DNA of 64,000 nucleotides, taken from Kitasatospora sp. MAA19. Lineage in GTDB: Bacteria > Actinomycetota > Actinomycetes > Streptomycetales > Streptomycetaceae. Position 1 is the first letter of the stretch. Each line of letters opens with the position of its first letter. The stretch is taken from positions 62,001-126,000 of the forward strand of contig NZ_JARXYZ010000004.1 in NCBI RefSeq assembly GCF_029894125.1. The letters are read 5' to 3'. Below are positions 55,099-63,899 of this stretch, piece after piece. The notes under the pieces were generated by a model that made no database searches, was not told where the DNA came from, and saw only the letters and a program-made list of their open reading frames with translations. The position numbers and the translations under genes were made by a program.

Positions 55099-55542
55099 GT
55101 GCTGACCCGTATCGACCACATCGGCATCGCCTGCCGCGACCTCGACAAGACGGTCGAGTTCTACCGCGCCACCTACGGCTTCGAGGTGTTCCACACCGAG
55201 GTCAACGAGGAGCAGGGCGTCCGCGAGGCCATGCTCAAGATCAACGACACCGGCGACGGCGGCGCCTCCTACCTCCAGCTGCTGGAGCCCACCCGGCCCG
55301 ACTCGACCGTCGCCAAGTGGCTGGAGAAGAACGGCGAGGGCGTGCACCACATCGCCTTCGGCACCGCCGACGTGGACGGCGACGCCGAGGCCGTCCGGGC
55401 CAAGGGCGTGCGGGTCCTCTACGACGAGCCGCGGATCGGCTCGATGGGCTCGCGGATCACCTTCCTGCACCCCAAGGACTGCGGTGGTGTGCTGACCGAG
55501 CTGGTGACCTCCGCCGGGCCCGACGAGCACGCCGCCCACTGA
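55099..55542 (+). CDS. mce: Methylmalonyl-CoA epimerase
   Basis: Protein of 147 residues, vicinal-oxygen-chelate fold, interconverting (2S)- and (2R)-methylmalonyl-CoA. Metal-binding residues are seen in RIDHIGIACRDLD (His), VHHIAFGTADVD (His) and LTELVT (Glu). The pattern FYRATYGFEVFHTEVNEEQGVREAML is typical of the enzyme. GTG 55099 has GGAGG about six bases upstream. It supplies the form used by methylmalonyl-CoA mutase and, in producers, polyketide extender units. A hairpin follows the stop. Confidence 0.94.
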   Translation: MLTRIDHIGIACRDLDKTVEFYRATYGFEVFHTEVNEEQGVREAMLKINDTGDGGASYLQLLEPTRPDSTVAKWLEKNGEGVHHIAFGTADVDGDAEAVRAKGVRVLYDEPRIGSMGSRITFLHPKDCGGVLTELVTSAGPDEHAAH

Positions 55543-55548
55543 GCCGAC

Positions 55549-55574
55549 GGGTGCCGTCCACCCGGGCGGCACCC
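55549..55574 (+). terminator. Hairpin after mce
   Basis: GGGTGCCG (55549-55556) pairs perfectly with CGGCACCC (55567-55574) around a ten-base loop, six bases past the stop. Confidence 0.6.
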
Positions 55575-56036
55575 CCGTCCCACCGGTCATGACCCGTCAG
55601 TAACCTCGTCGGACAGTCGGAAAACCCCCACGCGGCCATTCCCCCGCAGTGCGCTCCCACTACAATGCCCAGGTGCGCGAAGGCTCCGGGGGACGGAGGC
55701 GACGGGCACGGCCGATGACAGGCCCGTCCGCCCTGCGGTGGCCGGCCCGTCGCAGGGGAGTCCAGTACGCGGGCACGGCTGAACAGTCGCAACACGGATC
55801 TGTCACCATTCTCCACAAGGCAAGAGTTCGCCCAGGAGTCCACCCGGACGAGGGAACGCGGGATCACCGCGCTTCCACGCCCAGGGCTCCGACCACCGCG
55901 GAGTGCGGCCCCGGCATGACCGGAGGGCCGTCCACCGGCTGCGGATGCAAGGAGCCAGTCGGACCGGCACCCGGACAACGGGGGCCCTGGACCGGCCGGG
56001 TCGAGGACGCGACCAGGAGATGGATGGGACCGCGGA
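55575..56036. other. Non-coding region upstream of scy
   Basis: About 460 bp with no credible gene. No dyad, promoter pair or repeat stands out; it presumably holds the scy promoter and a long leader. AGGAG occurs about 25 bases before the scy GTG, too far to be the ribosome site, and GGGA lies closer. Confidence 0.35.
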
Positions 56037-59000
56037 GTGCGGGGCAACGACCGCTACGAGGTTGACGATCACCTCTCCCAGTTCGAGGCCGAGATGGGTC
56101 GGACTCGAAAGGAGCGGGACAAGGCAGTCGAGCATGCCGAGGACCTCGCCTACCAGGTGGAGGTGCTCCGGGCCAAGCTGCACGAGTCCCGCCGCATGCT
56201 CGCCCAGCCGCGCGCCTTCGACGCCGTCTCCGGCCAGGCCGAGCAGATGCTCCGCACTGCCGAGATGCAGGCCCAGCAGCTGCGCGCCGACGCCGAGCGC
56301 CAGCTGCGCGACTCCCAGGCCGCCACCCAGCGGATCATGGCCGAGGCCGCCGAGCGCACCGCCCGACTGGAGGCCGAGCTCACCGCCCGCCGCCGCCAGC
56401 TGGAGGACGAGCTCGCCGAGCTGCGCCACACCGCCGAGCAGCACGTCAACGGCTGGGCCGAACAGACCCGGGCCGGCTCCGAGCAGGAGGCCCAACGGCT
56501 GCTCCAGGAGGCCCGCGCCGAGGCCGAGCGGATGGTCGCCGCCGCCCGGGCCGAGGCCGTCGCGCTCTCCGACCAGGCCCGCGCCCAGACCGCCGCCGAC
56601 GTCGACGCCGCCCGCGGCGAGGCCCAGGCCGCCGCCGAGGCCGCCCTCCAGCGGGCCCAGAGCGACGCCGAGCGCCTGCTGCGCGCCGCCTCCGAGCACG
56701 CCCAGCAGGCCGGCGCCCAGGCCGCTGCCGAGGTCGGTGCCGCCCGCGGCGAGGCCCAGCAGCAGCTCGCCGCGGCGCACGCCGCCGCCGAGCAGCAGCT
56801 CGCCGCCGCGAAGGCCGAGATCGACCGGCTCAAGGAGCAGTCCGCCGCCGAGCAGAGCCGGGCCGAGCAGCAGCTCGCCCACGCCCAGGCCGAGATAGAG
56901 CGGCTGCGCGCCGAGGCGATCGCCGAGGCCGAGCGCACCCGCCGCGAGTCCGCCGAACTGCGCGCCCAGGCGGAGCAGGCCGCCGAACAGCTCCAGGCCG
57001 ACGCCGAGGCGGCCGCCGAGCGCAAGGTCGCCGACGGCGAGGCCGCCAACGAGCAGCGCTCGCAGACCGCCCGCGCCGAGGTCGCCCGGATGGTCGCCCA
57101 GGCCACCAAGGAGGCCGAGGCCATCCGCGCCGAGGCCACCACCAAGCAGGCCGAGGCGGAGGCCGCCAAGGCCGCCGCCGCCGAGGAGAGCGAACGGCTG
57201 CGGGCCACCGCCGAGTCGGTGGCCGGCGAACTGCGCGCCGAGGCCGAGGCCGCGATCGCCGAACTGCGCGCCCAGGCCGAACGGGACGTCGCCGAGTTGC
57301 GCGCCCACGCCGAGGCCGAGGCCCAGCGGCTGCGCCACGCGGCCGAGGAGGAGGGCCGGGCGACCGGCGCCAAGGACGCCACCGTCCACCTCGCCAAGGC
57401 CGCCAAGACCGCCGAGGAGGTGCTCGGCCGGGCCAACCAGGACGCCGAGACCGCCCGCACCGAGGCCGCCACCGAGGCCGAGCGGATCCGCACCGAGGCC
57501 GCCGCCGAGGCCCAGCGCCTGCGCGAGCAGGCCCAGGCCGCCGTCGAGCAGGCCCAGAACGCCGCCCTCGACGACGCCGCCGCGATCCGCGAGCGGATCG
57601 AGCAGATGCAGGACGAGGCGGCCCGGCTGCGGGCCGAGGCCGAGGAACTTCGCGCCCAGGCCGCCGCCGAGGCCGACCGGGTCCGCGGCGAGGCCCGCCG
57701 CCAGGCCGTCGTGCAGATCGAGGAGTCGGCGAAGAACGCCGAGGAGCTGCTCACCAGGGCCAAGGCCGACGCGGACGAGCTGCGCGCCGGCGCGGCCGGG
57801 GAGATCGAGCGGCTGCGCGAGCAGGCCCACGAGCAGGCCGCCGAGACCCAGGGCCGGGCCGAGCAGACCCTGGCCCGGGCCCGCGCCGAGGCCGCGAAGA
57901 CCACCGCCGCCGCCGAGCAGCAGGGCCAGGACGCCCTCGCCGCCGCCAAGGCCGCGGCCGCCGAGAACCGCGCCGCCGCCGAGCGTGAGACCGCCGAACT
58001 CCGCCGGGACGCGGCCGAGTTCGACCAGCGGGTCCGGTCCGAGGCGAGCGCCGCCGCGGCCGCCGTCACCGCCGACGCGCAGGCCGAGGCGAACGCCGTC
58101 CGGGACGCCGCGGTGGCCGACGCCGAGCGCGTCCGCACCGAGGCCGACACCGAGGCCGCCCGCACCCGGGGCGAGGCCGAGGCCGCCGCGAACGCGCTGC
58201 GCGAGGAGAGCCGGCGCGAGCACGAGGAGGCCGCCGCCGGCCTGCGCCGCGAGCGCGAGGAGACCGCCGAGCTCCTGGCCGCCGCCCAGGCCACCCACGA
58301 GCAGGCCGAGCAGACCGCCGCCGACCTCGCCGAGCGCACCACCGCCGAGACCACCGCCCAGCGCGCCGAGGCCGAACAGGCCGCCGCCGAACTGCGCGCC
58401 CTCGCCGAGCGCGAGACCGCGGAGCAGCGCGAGCTGGCCGACCGCGAGACCACCGAACAGCGCACGGCCGCCGAGGCGTACGCCGCCGACGTCCGCGCCG
58501 AGGCCGAGCAGGCCGCCACCGAACTGGCCGAGCGCACCACCGCCGAGACCACCGCCCAGCGCGCCGAGGCCGAGGACCTGCTGGAGAGCGCCCGGAGCGC
58601 CGCCGAGCAGCGTCAGGCCGAGGCCGCCCGGGACGCCAAGGCCGTCCGGGAGAAGGCCGCCGCCGACCTGGCGCTGGCCTCCGAGCAGGCCGAGACGGTC
58701 CGTGCCGAGGCCGGTCGCGAGCTGTCCGAGGCCCGCGCCACCGCCGACGGCATCCGCGCCGAGGCCGCCGCCGTCCTGGAGCAGGCCCGGGTCGACGGCG
58801 AGGAACTGGTCGCCGCCGCCGGGGCCGAGGGCGCCGCCCTGGTCACGGCCGCCGAGGAGGAGGCCGCCGAGGTCCGCCAGTCGGTGGCCGGCATGCACGA
58901 GGCCGCCGCCGAGCAGATCGCCGAGCGGCGGGCCGCCGTCGAGCGGGAGGCCGCCGAGCTCCTCGACCGGACCGAACAGGCCGCCGCCGAACTGCGCGAG

Positions 59001-60578
59001 CTGGCCGAGCGGGAGACCACCGAGCAGCGGGCCCTCGCCGACCGCGAGACCGCCGAACAGCGCGAACTCGCCGACCGCGAAACCACCCAGCAGCGCGAAC
59101 TCGCCGACCACGAGACCGCCGAACTGCGCGCCCGCACCGACGCCGAGACCACCGCCCTGCGCGAGCGGACCGAACTGGAGCTGGCCGCCGAGCGCGAGGC
59201 CCACGAGGCCGAGCTGGGCCGGCAGCGCGCCGAGGCCCAGGCCTACGACGAGCACCTGCGGGCGGAGGCCGACGCCGTGCTGCGCGCGGCCCAGGAGAAC
59301 GCCGAGCAGCTGCGCGCGGACGCCGAGGCCCAGGCCGTGCGGACGATGGCCGCCGCCGACGAGCGCTCGGCCGCCCTGGTCGCCGACGCCGAGGAGCTGG
59401 CCGCGGCCCTGCGCACCGAGGCCGAGGAGTACGCGCTCGCCACCCGCACCCTCGCCGACGAGTACGACGCTGCCGCCCACGGCCGTGCCGACGCGTACGA
59501 CGCGGAGACCCGGGAGGCTGCCGAGCAGTTCGACCGGGCCACCCGCGAGCAGGCCAACTCCGTCCTGGAGAAGGCGTTCGCGGACGCCGAGGCGCTCGGC
59601 GAGGACGCCCAGACCACCGCGCTGGCGACCACCGCCGCCGCCGAGGAGCAGGCGGACGCGATGGTCGCCGCCGCCCGCAAGGAGGCCGACCGGCTGGTCG
59701 CCGCCGGCGAGGCGGCCGGCCAGGCCGAGGTGGAGAAGGGCCGGTCCGACGCCGACACGCTGCTCGCCGAGGCCCGCCGGGACGCCACCGCGATCCGCGA
59801 GCGCGCCGAGGAGCTGCGCGAGCGCACCGACGCCGAGGTGGAGGCGCTGCACGAGCGCGCCCGCAAGGAGAACGCGGCGGCCATGAAGTCGGCCGGCGAG
59901 CGGGTCGACGCGCTGGTGACGGCCGCTCAGGAGCAGCTGACCGAGGCCGAGGAGCAGGCGGTGGCCACCGTCGCCGAGGCCGAGGAGCGCGCGGCGGCCC
60001 TGGTCGCGGCCGCCGAGGAGCGGGCGGGCGAGCTCACCTCGGAGGCGTCCGCGGAGGCCAGCAAGGTCCGGATCTCGGCCGTCCGCAAGGCCGAGGGCCT
60101 GCTGAAGGAGGCGGAGACCAAGCTCGCCGACTCCACCGACCGCGCCGAGGCGCTGATCGTCAAGGCCGAGGCCAAGCTGCAGTCGGCCGAGGCCGAGGCC
60201 GAGGAGCGGCTGGAGAGCGCCGCCGCCGAGGCGGAGAAGCGGCTTCGGGACGCCGACCGCGGCGCGGACGAGCAGGTCGAACTGGCGAAGGCGGAGGCCG
60301 AACGGCTGCTCGCCGAGGCGCAGGCCGAGGCGAAGCGGGTCACCGACGAGGGCCGGCGCGAGCTGGACGAACTGGTGCGCCGTCGCAAGGACATCAACAC
60401 CGAGATCTCCAGGGTCCAGGACGTGCTGTCCGCGCTGGAGGCGTTCGAGGCACCGTCACCGGTGGCCCAGGCCAACGGGGGAAGCACCACCAAGAAGGAC
60501 GGGGGCGCCAAGGCGGGTGCCGGAATTGGCTCCCCCCGGTCGGGCGGCAATCGTTCCAAGAACGCACCACCCGATTGA
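56037..60578 (+). CDS. scy: Polarity scaffold protein Scy (giant coiled coil)
   Basis: Protein of 1513 residues, almost wholly coiled coil. The N-terminal part (HLSQFEAEMGRTRKERDKAV... to about residue 60) follows heptads; most of the rest follows 11-residue (hendecad) periodicity rich in Ala, Glu and Arg. It has no signal peptide or membrane segment. In S. coelicolor Scy (about 1326 residues) organises the hyphal-tip polarisome with DivIVA and FilP and influences ParA; synteny with filP supports the identity. This copy is longer, partly through repeat expansions at 58329-58573 and 58992-59123. GTG 56037 is the family-like start (RGNDRYEVDDHLSQF). Its C-terminal motif resembles that of FilP. 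Confidence 0.93.
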   Translation: MRGNDRYEVDDHLSQFEAEMGRTRKERDKAVEHAEDLAYQVEVLRAKLHESRRMLAQPRAFDAVSGQAEQMLRTAEMQAQQLRADAERQLRDSQAATQRIMAEAAERTARLEAELTARRRQLEDELAELRHTAEQHVNGWAEQTRAGSEQEAQRLLQEARAEAERMVAAARAEAVALSDQARAQTAADVDAARGEAQAAAEAALQRAQSDAERLLRAASEHAQQAGAQAAAEVGAARGEAQQQLAAAHAAAEQQLAAAKAEIDRLKEQSAAEQSRAEQQLAHAQAEIERLRAEAIAEAERTRRESAELRAQAEQAAEQLQADAEAAAERKVADGEAANEQRSQTARAEVARMVAQATKEAEAIRAEATTKQAEAEAAKAAAAEESERLRATAESVAGELRAEAEAAIAELRAQAERDVAELRAHAEAEAQRLRHAAEEEGRATGAKDATVHLAKAAKTAEEVLGRANQDAETARTEAATEAERIRTEAAAEAQRLREQAQAAVEQAQNAALDDAAAIRERIEQMQDEAARLRAEAEELRAQAAAEADRVRGEARRQAVVQIEESAKNAEELLTRAKADADELRAGAAGEIERLREQAHEQAAETQGRAEQTLARARAEAAKTTAAAEQQGQDALAAAKAAAAENRAAAERETAELRRDAAEFDQRVRSEASAAAAAVTADAQAEANAVRDAAVADAERVRTEADTEAARTRGEAEAAANALREESRREHEEAAAGLRREREETAELLAAAQATHEQAEQTAADLAERTTAETTAQRAEAEQAAAELRALAERETAEQRELADRETTEQRTAAEAYAADVRAEAEQAATELAERTTAETTAQRAEAEDLLESARSAAEQRQAEAARDAKAVREKAAADLALASEQAETVRAEAGRELSEARATADGIRAEAAAVLEQARVDGEELVAAAGAEGAALVTAAEEEAAEVRQSVAGMHEAAAEQIAERRAAVEREAAELLDRTEQAAAELRELAERETTEQRALADRETAEQRELADRETTQQRELADHETAELRARTDAETTALRERTELELAAEREAHEAELGRQRAEAQAYDEHLRAEADAVLRAAQENAEQLRADAEAQAVRTMAAADERSAALVADAEELAAALRTEAEEYALATRTLADEYDAAAHGRADAYDAETREAAEQFDRATREQANSVLEKAFADAEALGEDAQTTALATTAAAEEQADAMVAAARKEADRLVAAGEAAGQAEVEKGRSDADTLLAEARRDATAIRERAEELRERTDAEVEALHERARKENAAAMKSAGERVDALVTAAQEQLTEAEEQAVATVAEAEERAAALVAAAEERAGELTSEASAEASKVRISAVRKAEGLLKEAETKLADSTDRAEALIVKAEAKLQSAEAEAEERLESAAAEAEKRLRDADRGADEQVELAKAEAERLLAEAQAEAKRVTDEGRRELDELVRRRKDINTEISRVQDVLSALEAFEAPSPVAQANGGSTTKKDGGAKAGAGIGSPRSGGNRSKNAPPD
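58329..58573 (+). repeat. Exact 47-bp direct repeat inside scy
   Basis: Bases 58329-58375 recur identically at 58527-58573, 198 bp (66 codons) apart, encoding AERTTAETTAQRAEAE twice. Identity at DNA level suggests recent duplication. Confidence 0.8.
58992..59123 (+). repeat. Four tandem 33-bp (11-residue) units inside scy
   Basis: Successive units RELAERETTEQ, RALADRETAEQ, RELADRETTQQ and RELADHETAEL (residues 986-1029) form a hendecad array, the basic building step of the coiled coil. Confidence 0.85.
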
Positions 60579-60685
60579 GCGGACATTGTCCGCGGGACAA
60601 CGGCAACTCGCCGTCGACACTCCGGTACCGTGTCAGGATTCCCCCAACCACCTCAGCGGTTTGACGACAGGAAGCCCAGAACCCC

Positions 60686-61615
60686 ATGAGCGACAGTCAC
60701 TCCCCTCACGGCTTCGACCTGGTGCGCCGTGGGTACGAGCGCGCCCAGGTCGACGAGCGGATCACCAAGCTGGTGGCCGACCGTGACAGTGCCCTGACCC
60801 GGATCAGTGCGCTGGAGAAGCGCATCGAGGAGCTCCACCTGGAGACCCAGACCGCGCAGGCCGCGGTCACCGAGGCGGAGCCCTCCTACGCCGGTCTCGG
60901 CGCCCGGGTCGAGAAGATCCTGCGACTCGCCGAGGAGGAGGCCAAGGACCTGCGCGACGAGGCGCACCGCGCTTCCGAGCAGCACCGTGAGCTCGCCGAG
61001 GCTGCCGCCCAGCAGGTCCGCACCGAGGCCGAGAACTACGCCAAGGACCGCAAGGCCAAGGCGGAGGACGAGGGTCTGCGGATCGTCGACAAGGCCAAGA
61101 GCGACAGCGCCCAGCTGCGCGCCGAGGCCAACAAGGACGCCCAGAACAAGCGCGAGGAGGCGGACGCCCTCTTCGAGGAGACCCGCACCAAGGCCGCCCA
61201 GGCCGCGCTGGAGTTCGAGACCAACCTGGCCAAGCGTCGCGAGCAGTCCGAGCGCGACCTGGCCGCCCGTCAGGCCAAGGCCGAGAAGCGGCTGGCCGAG
61301 ATCGAGCACCGGGCCGAGCAGCTGCGCCTGGAGGCCGAGAAGCTGCGCACCGACGCCGAGCGCCGCGCCCGTCAGACCGTCGAGACGGCCCAGCGCCAGT
61401 CCGAGGACATCGTGGCGGACGCCAACGCCAAGGCGGACCGGATCCGCAGCGAATCCGAGCGCGAGCTGGCGGCGCTCACCAACCGCCGCGACAGCATCAA
61501 CGCCCAGCTGACCAACGTCCGCGAGATGCTGGCGACGCTGACCGGCGCGGCCGTGGCCGCCGCCTCGCTGCCGGGCGACGACACCCTGGGAGTGCCCGCC
61601 CAGCAGTCGCGCTGA
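60686..61615 (+). CDS. filP: Intermediate-filament-like coiled-coil protein FilP
   Basis: Protein of 309 residues. A short N-terminal domain HGFDLVRRGYERAQVDERI resembles the DivIVA-type start; a long coiled coil follows (about residues 30-285) and a short polar tail ends it. FilP forms cytoplasmic filaments that give hyphae stiffness and interacts with Scy and DivIVA at tips. It lies 107 bp past scy, with a small dyad GCGGACA-t-TGTCCGC just after the scy stop, so it may have its own promoter. ATG 60686 has AGGAAG eleven bases upstream. The end of the coil (RRDSINAQLTNVREML) matches that of Scy. Confidence 0.95.
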   Translation: MSDSHSPHGFDLVRRGYERAQVDERITKLVADRDSALTRISALEKRIEELHLETQTAQAAVTEAEPSYAGLGARVEKILRLAEEEAKDLRDEAHRASEQHRELAEAAAQQVRTEAENYAKDRKAKAEDEGLRIVDKAKSDSAQLRAEANKDAQNKREEADALFEETRTKAAQAALEFETNLAKRREQSERDLAARQAKAEKRLAEIEHRAEQLRLEAEKLRTDAERRARQTVETAQRQSEDIVADANAKADRIRSESERELAALTNRRDSINAQLTNVREMLATLTGAAVAAASLPGDDTLGVPAQQSR

Positions 61616-61624
61616 CGCCGACGC

Positions 61625-61665
61625 CGGCAGGCCCTCACCCGCCCGGGTGAGGGCCTGCCGTCTTT
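61625..61665. terminator. Terminator after filP, bidirectional
   Basis: Perfect 17-bp stem CGGCAGGCCCTCACCCG (61625-61641) with 61644-61660, followed by TCTTTT. It lies nine bases past filP and 30 bases from the stop of the convergent gene. Confidence 0.92.
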
Positions 61666-61695
61666 TCAGCCGTCATCATCTCGGATGAGTGGGCA

Positions 61696-62007
61696 TCACC
61701 GCGGATAGGCCCCATCGGGCCGCTGGTGCCCGCTGCTGAGCTGGTTGCCCTCGTCGTCCGAGACGGTGCCGAACCACGAGGTGCACCAGACCGACACCGA
61801 GTCGGGCCAGTACTGCACCTCGAACGGGTGGCCGGATCCGTGGTCGCCGTACGAGGTGACGACGAAGGTCTCCCCGGGGCGCAGCCAGTAGTCCTCGCCG
61901 AGCGGCTCCAGGGTCAGTTCGACCAGTCCCTCGCCGCGGTTGGTCACGGGCATCCGCCCGGTCACCTCCAGCGCCGAGAAGTCCCAGCCGGCCGTGTCCT
62001 CCCTCAT
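61696..62007 (-). CDS. Small conserved-looking protein of unknown function
   Basis: Protein of 103 residues, acidic, rich in Trp, Gly and Tyr, with no membrane segment or known motif. It reads like a small beta-rich cytoplasmic domain (LTLEPLGEDYWLRPGETFVV; HPFEVQYWPDSVSVW). Its ATG 62007 overlaps the stop of the upstream hydrolase by four bases (ATGA), so it is probably co-translated with it. No function can be assigned. Confidence 0.75.
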   Translation of the reverse strand: MREDTAGWDFSALEVTGRMPVTNRGEGLVELTLEPLGEDYWLRPGETFVVTSYGDHGSGHPFEVQYWPDSVSVWCTSWFGTVSDDEGNQLSSGHQRPDGAYPR

Positions 62008-62801
62008 CCGGCCGCCACCCGGGCCAGCAGGTCGCGGACGGCGGTGTCGAACGCCTCCGGCGCCTCCAGGGCGCTCAGGTGGCCCGCCCCGGGGATGACG
62101 GTCAGTTCGGCGTCCGGCCGGGCCCGGACCATCAGCTCGGCCTCCTGCGGCGCCACCAGGGGGTCCTGCGCGCCCGCGACGACCGCGACCGGCACCCGCA
62201 ACCCGGCCAGGACGTCCAGCGCGTCCGGCCGGACCGCCATGGCTCGCTGGGCCCAGGCGACGGCGGCCGGCGGCGCGGCCGCGACCAGTGCCTGCACCCG
62301 GTCCAGCAGATGACCGGAGTCCGGCCCGAGCTGCCCGGCCGCGACCTGCTCGTCGAGCAGCAGCCGGACGCTGTCCCGGGCGGTGACGGCGGCGGCGATC
62401 CGCTCCCGGTTGGCCCGCACCGCGTCGGTGTCGGCGGTGGCGCGGGTGTTGGCCAGCAGCAGGCCGGCCAGCCGGTCCGGGTGGCGGCGGGCGAAGGCGA
62501 GCGCCACGTAGCCGCCCATGGAGAGCCCGCCGACCACCGCGCGCCCGATCCCGGCCGCGTCCAGCAGCAGCGCGAGGTCGTCGGCGACCAGGTCCAGCGA
62601 GGGCTCGTCGGCCCCCAGCTCGGTGCCGCCGAAACCGCGCTGGTCCGGGGCGAGCACCCGGGCCTCGTCGCCGGTCAGTCCGGGCAGCGCGTCCAGTTGG
62701 GCGGACCACATCGAGGCGTTCAGCGGGAAGGCGTGCAGCAGCACGATCGGTGTTCCGGTACCGCTCTCGCGGACCGACAAGGCGGAGGGGAGCTGGGTCA
62801 T
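62004..62801 (-). CDS. Alpha/beta-fold hydrolase
   Basis: Protein of 265 residues. Oxyanion region IVLLHAFPLNASMW, nucleophile elbow VGGLSMGGYVALAFA (Ser), acid AGAQDPLVAP (Asp) and GAGHLSALEAPEAF (His) form a full catalytic triad. It resembles 3-oxoadipate enol-lactonase-like and general esterase members; the substrate cannot be read from sequence. ATG 62801 is chosen over ATG 62837 because MTQLPSALSVRES begins the conserved part. It is divergent from the ABC transporter operon, with 92 bp between the starts. Confidence 0.9.
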   Translation of the reverse strand: MTQLPSALSVRESGTGTPIVLLHAFPLNASMWSAQLDALPGLTGDEARVLAPDQRGFGGTELGADEPSLDLVADDLALLLDAAGIGRAVVGGLSMGGYVALAFARRHPDRLAGLLLANTRATADTDAVRANRERIAAAVTARDSVRLLLDEQVAAGQLGPDSGHLLDRVQALVAAAPPAAVAWAQRAMAVRPDALDVLAGLRVPVAVVAGAQDPLVAPQEAELMVRARPDAELTVIPGAGHLSALEAPEAFDTAVRDLLARVAAG

Positions 62802-62893
62802 GGGCCCACCGTATTCCGGCACGCCCGGCGGGCCCACTCAGCGGGCCGCGATATCCGCTTTGTCCTAGCCTGACAGCGAGTAAGGGAGCGCGG

Positions 62894-63898
62894 ATGATCG
62901 AGTTGCACGACCTGACGAAACGTTACGGCAAGACCCTCGCCGTGGACCGGCTCAGCTTCCAGGTCCCCCAGGGCGTGGTGACCGGATTCCTCGGTCCGAA
63001 CGGCGCCGGCAAGTCCACCACCATGCGCATGATCCTCGACCTCGACCGCCCCACCAACGGCCGGGTCACCATCGACGGCAGGCGCTACGGGCAGCTCAGC
63101 GAGCCGCTCAAGTACATCGGCGCACTGCTGGAGGCCAAGTCCGTCCACCCCGGCCGCACCGCCCGCGACCACCTGCTCTGGCTCGCCCAGAGCAACCGCA
63201 TCCCGACCCGCCGGGTGGACGAGGTGCTCGCCCTGGTCGGCCTCACCCCGGTCGCCCGCAAGCGGGCCCGCGGCTTCTCGCTCGGCATGGGCCAGCGCCT
63301 GGGCATCGCCTCCGCGCTGCTCGGCGACCCGGAGATCGTCATGTTCGACGAGCCGGTCAACGGCCTGGACCCGGAGGGCATCCTCTGGATCCGCAACCTG
63401 ATGAAGCGGCTCGCCACCGAGGGCCGGACGGTCTTCGTCTCCTCCCACCTGATGAGCGAGATGGCCGTCACCGCCGACCACCTGGTGGTCATCGGCAGGG
63501 GCCGGCTGCTCGCCGACCTGCCGATGCCGGAGTTCATCCGACGCAACTCCCGCTCCGCCGTACGGATGCGCACCCCACACCCCGAGCGGCTGCTCGACGC
63601 CCTGGCCGGCGCCGGGATCCGGCCCGAGCCCGGGCCGGGCGGCTCCTACGAGGTGGTCGACGGCGACCTCGCCCGGCTCGGCGACCTGGCCGCGGCCCAC
63701 GGCGTCGTCCTGCACGAACTCAGCCCGCAGCAGGCCTCGTTGGAGGAGGCGTTCCTGCAGATGACGGCCGACTCGGTGGAGTACCACGCGGGCGACGGGC
63801 CGGGCCGGGACGCGGCCGGCGCACCCGGCGTCTGGGGCGCCGGGTGGACGGCGGACGGCACCCGGCAGTCCGCGGCGGCACGGCAGGAGGAGAACTGA
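62894..63898 (+). CDS. ABC transporter ATP-binding protein
   Basis: Protein of 334 residues. Walker A GPNGAGKSTTMR, Q-loop region IGALLEAKSVHPGR, signature FSLGMGQRLGIASALL (LGMGQ in place of LSGGQ), Walker B IVMFDEPVNGLD and H-loop VSSHLMSEM. The pattern is that of two-component export systems for antibiotics or lipids (DrrA/CcmA type). The last 40 residues are a Gly/Ala-rich tail. ATG 62894 has AAGGGAG six bases upstream. A permease gene starts one base past its stop. Confidence 0.92.
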   Translation: MIELHDLTKRYGKTLAVDRLSFQVPQGVVTGFLGPNGAGKSTTMRMILDLDRPTNGRVTIDGRRYGQLSEPLKYIGALLEAKSVHPGRTARDHLLWLAQSNRIPTRRVDEVLALVGLTPVARKRARGFSLGMGQRLGIASALLGDPEIVMFDEPVNGLDPEGILWIRNLMKRLATEGRTVFVSSHLMSEMAVTADHLVVIGRGRLLADLPMPEFIRRNSRSAVRMRTPHPERLLDALAGAGIRPEPGPGGSYEVVDGDLARLGDLAAAHGVVLHELSPQQASLEEAFLQMTADSVEYHAGDGPGRDAAGAPGVWGAGWTADGTRQSAAARQEEN

Positions 63899-63899
63899 G

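Noticed and set aside
55803..59852. Very long open frame on the minus strand opposite scy, Gly/Leu-rich
   Set aside because: It mirrors the Ala/Glu codon bias of scy at about 75% GC; the translation is low-complexity without motifs, and scy is strongly supported.
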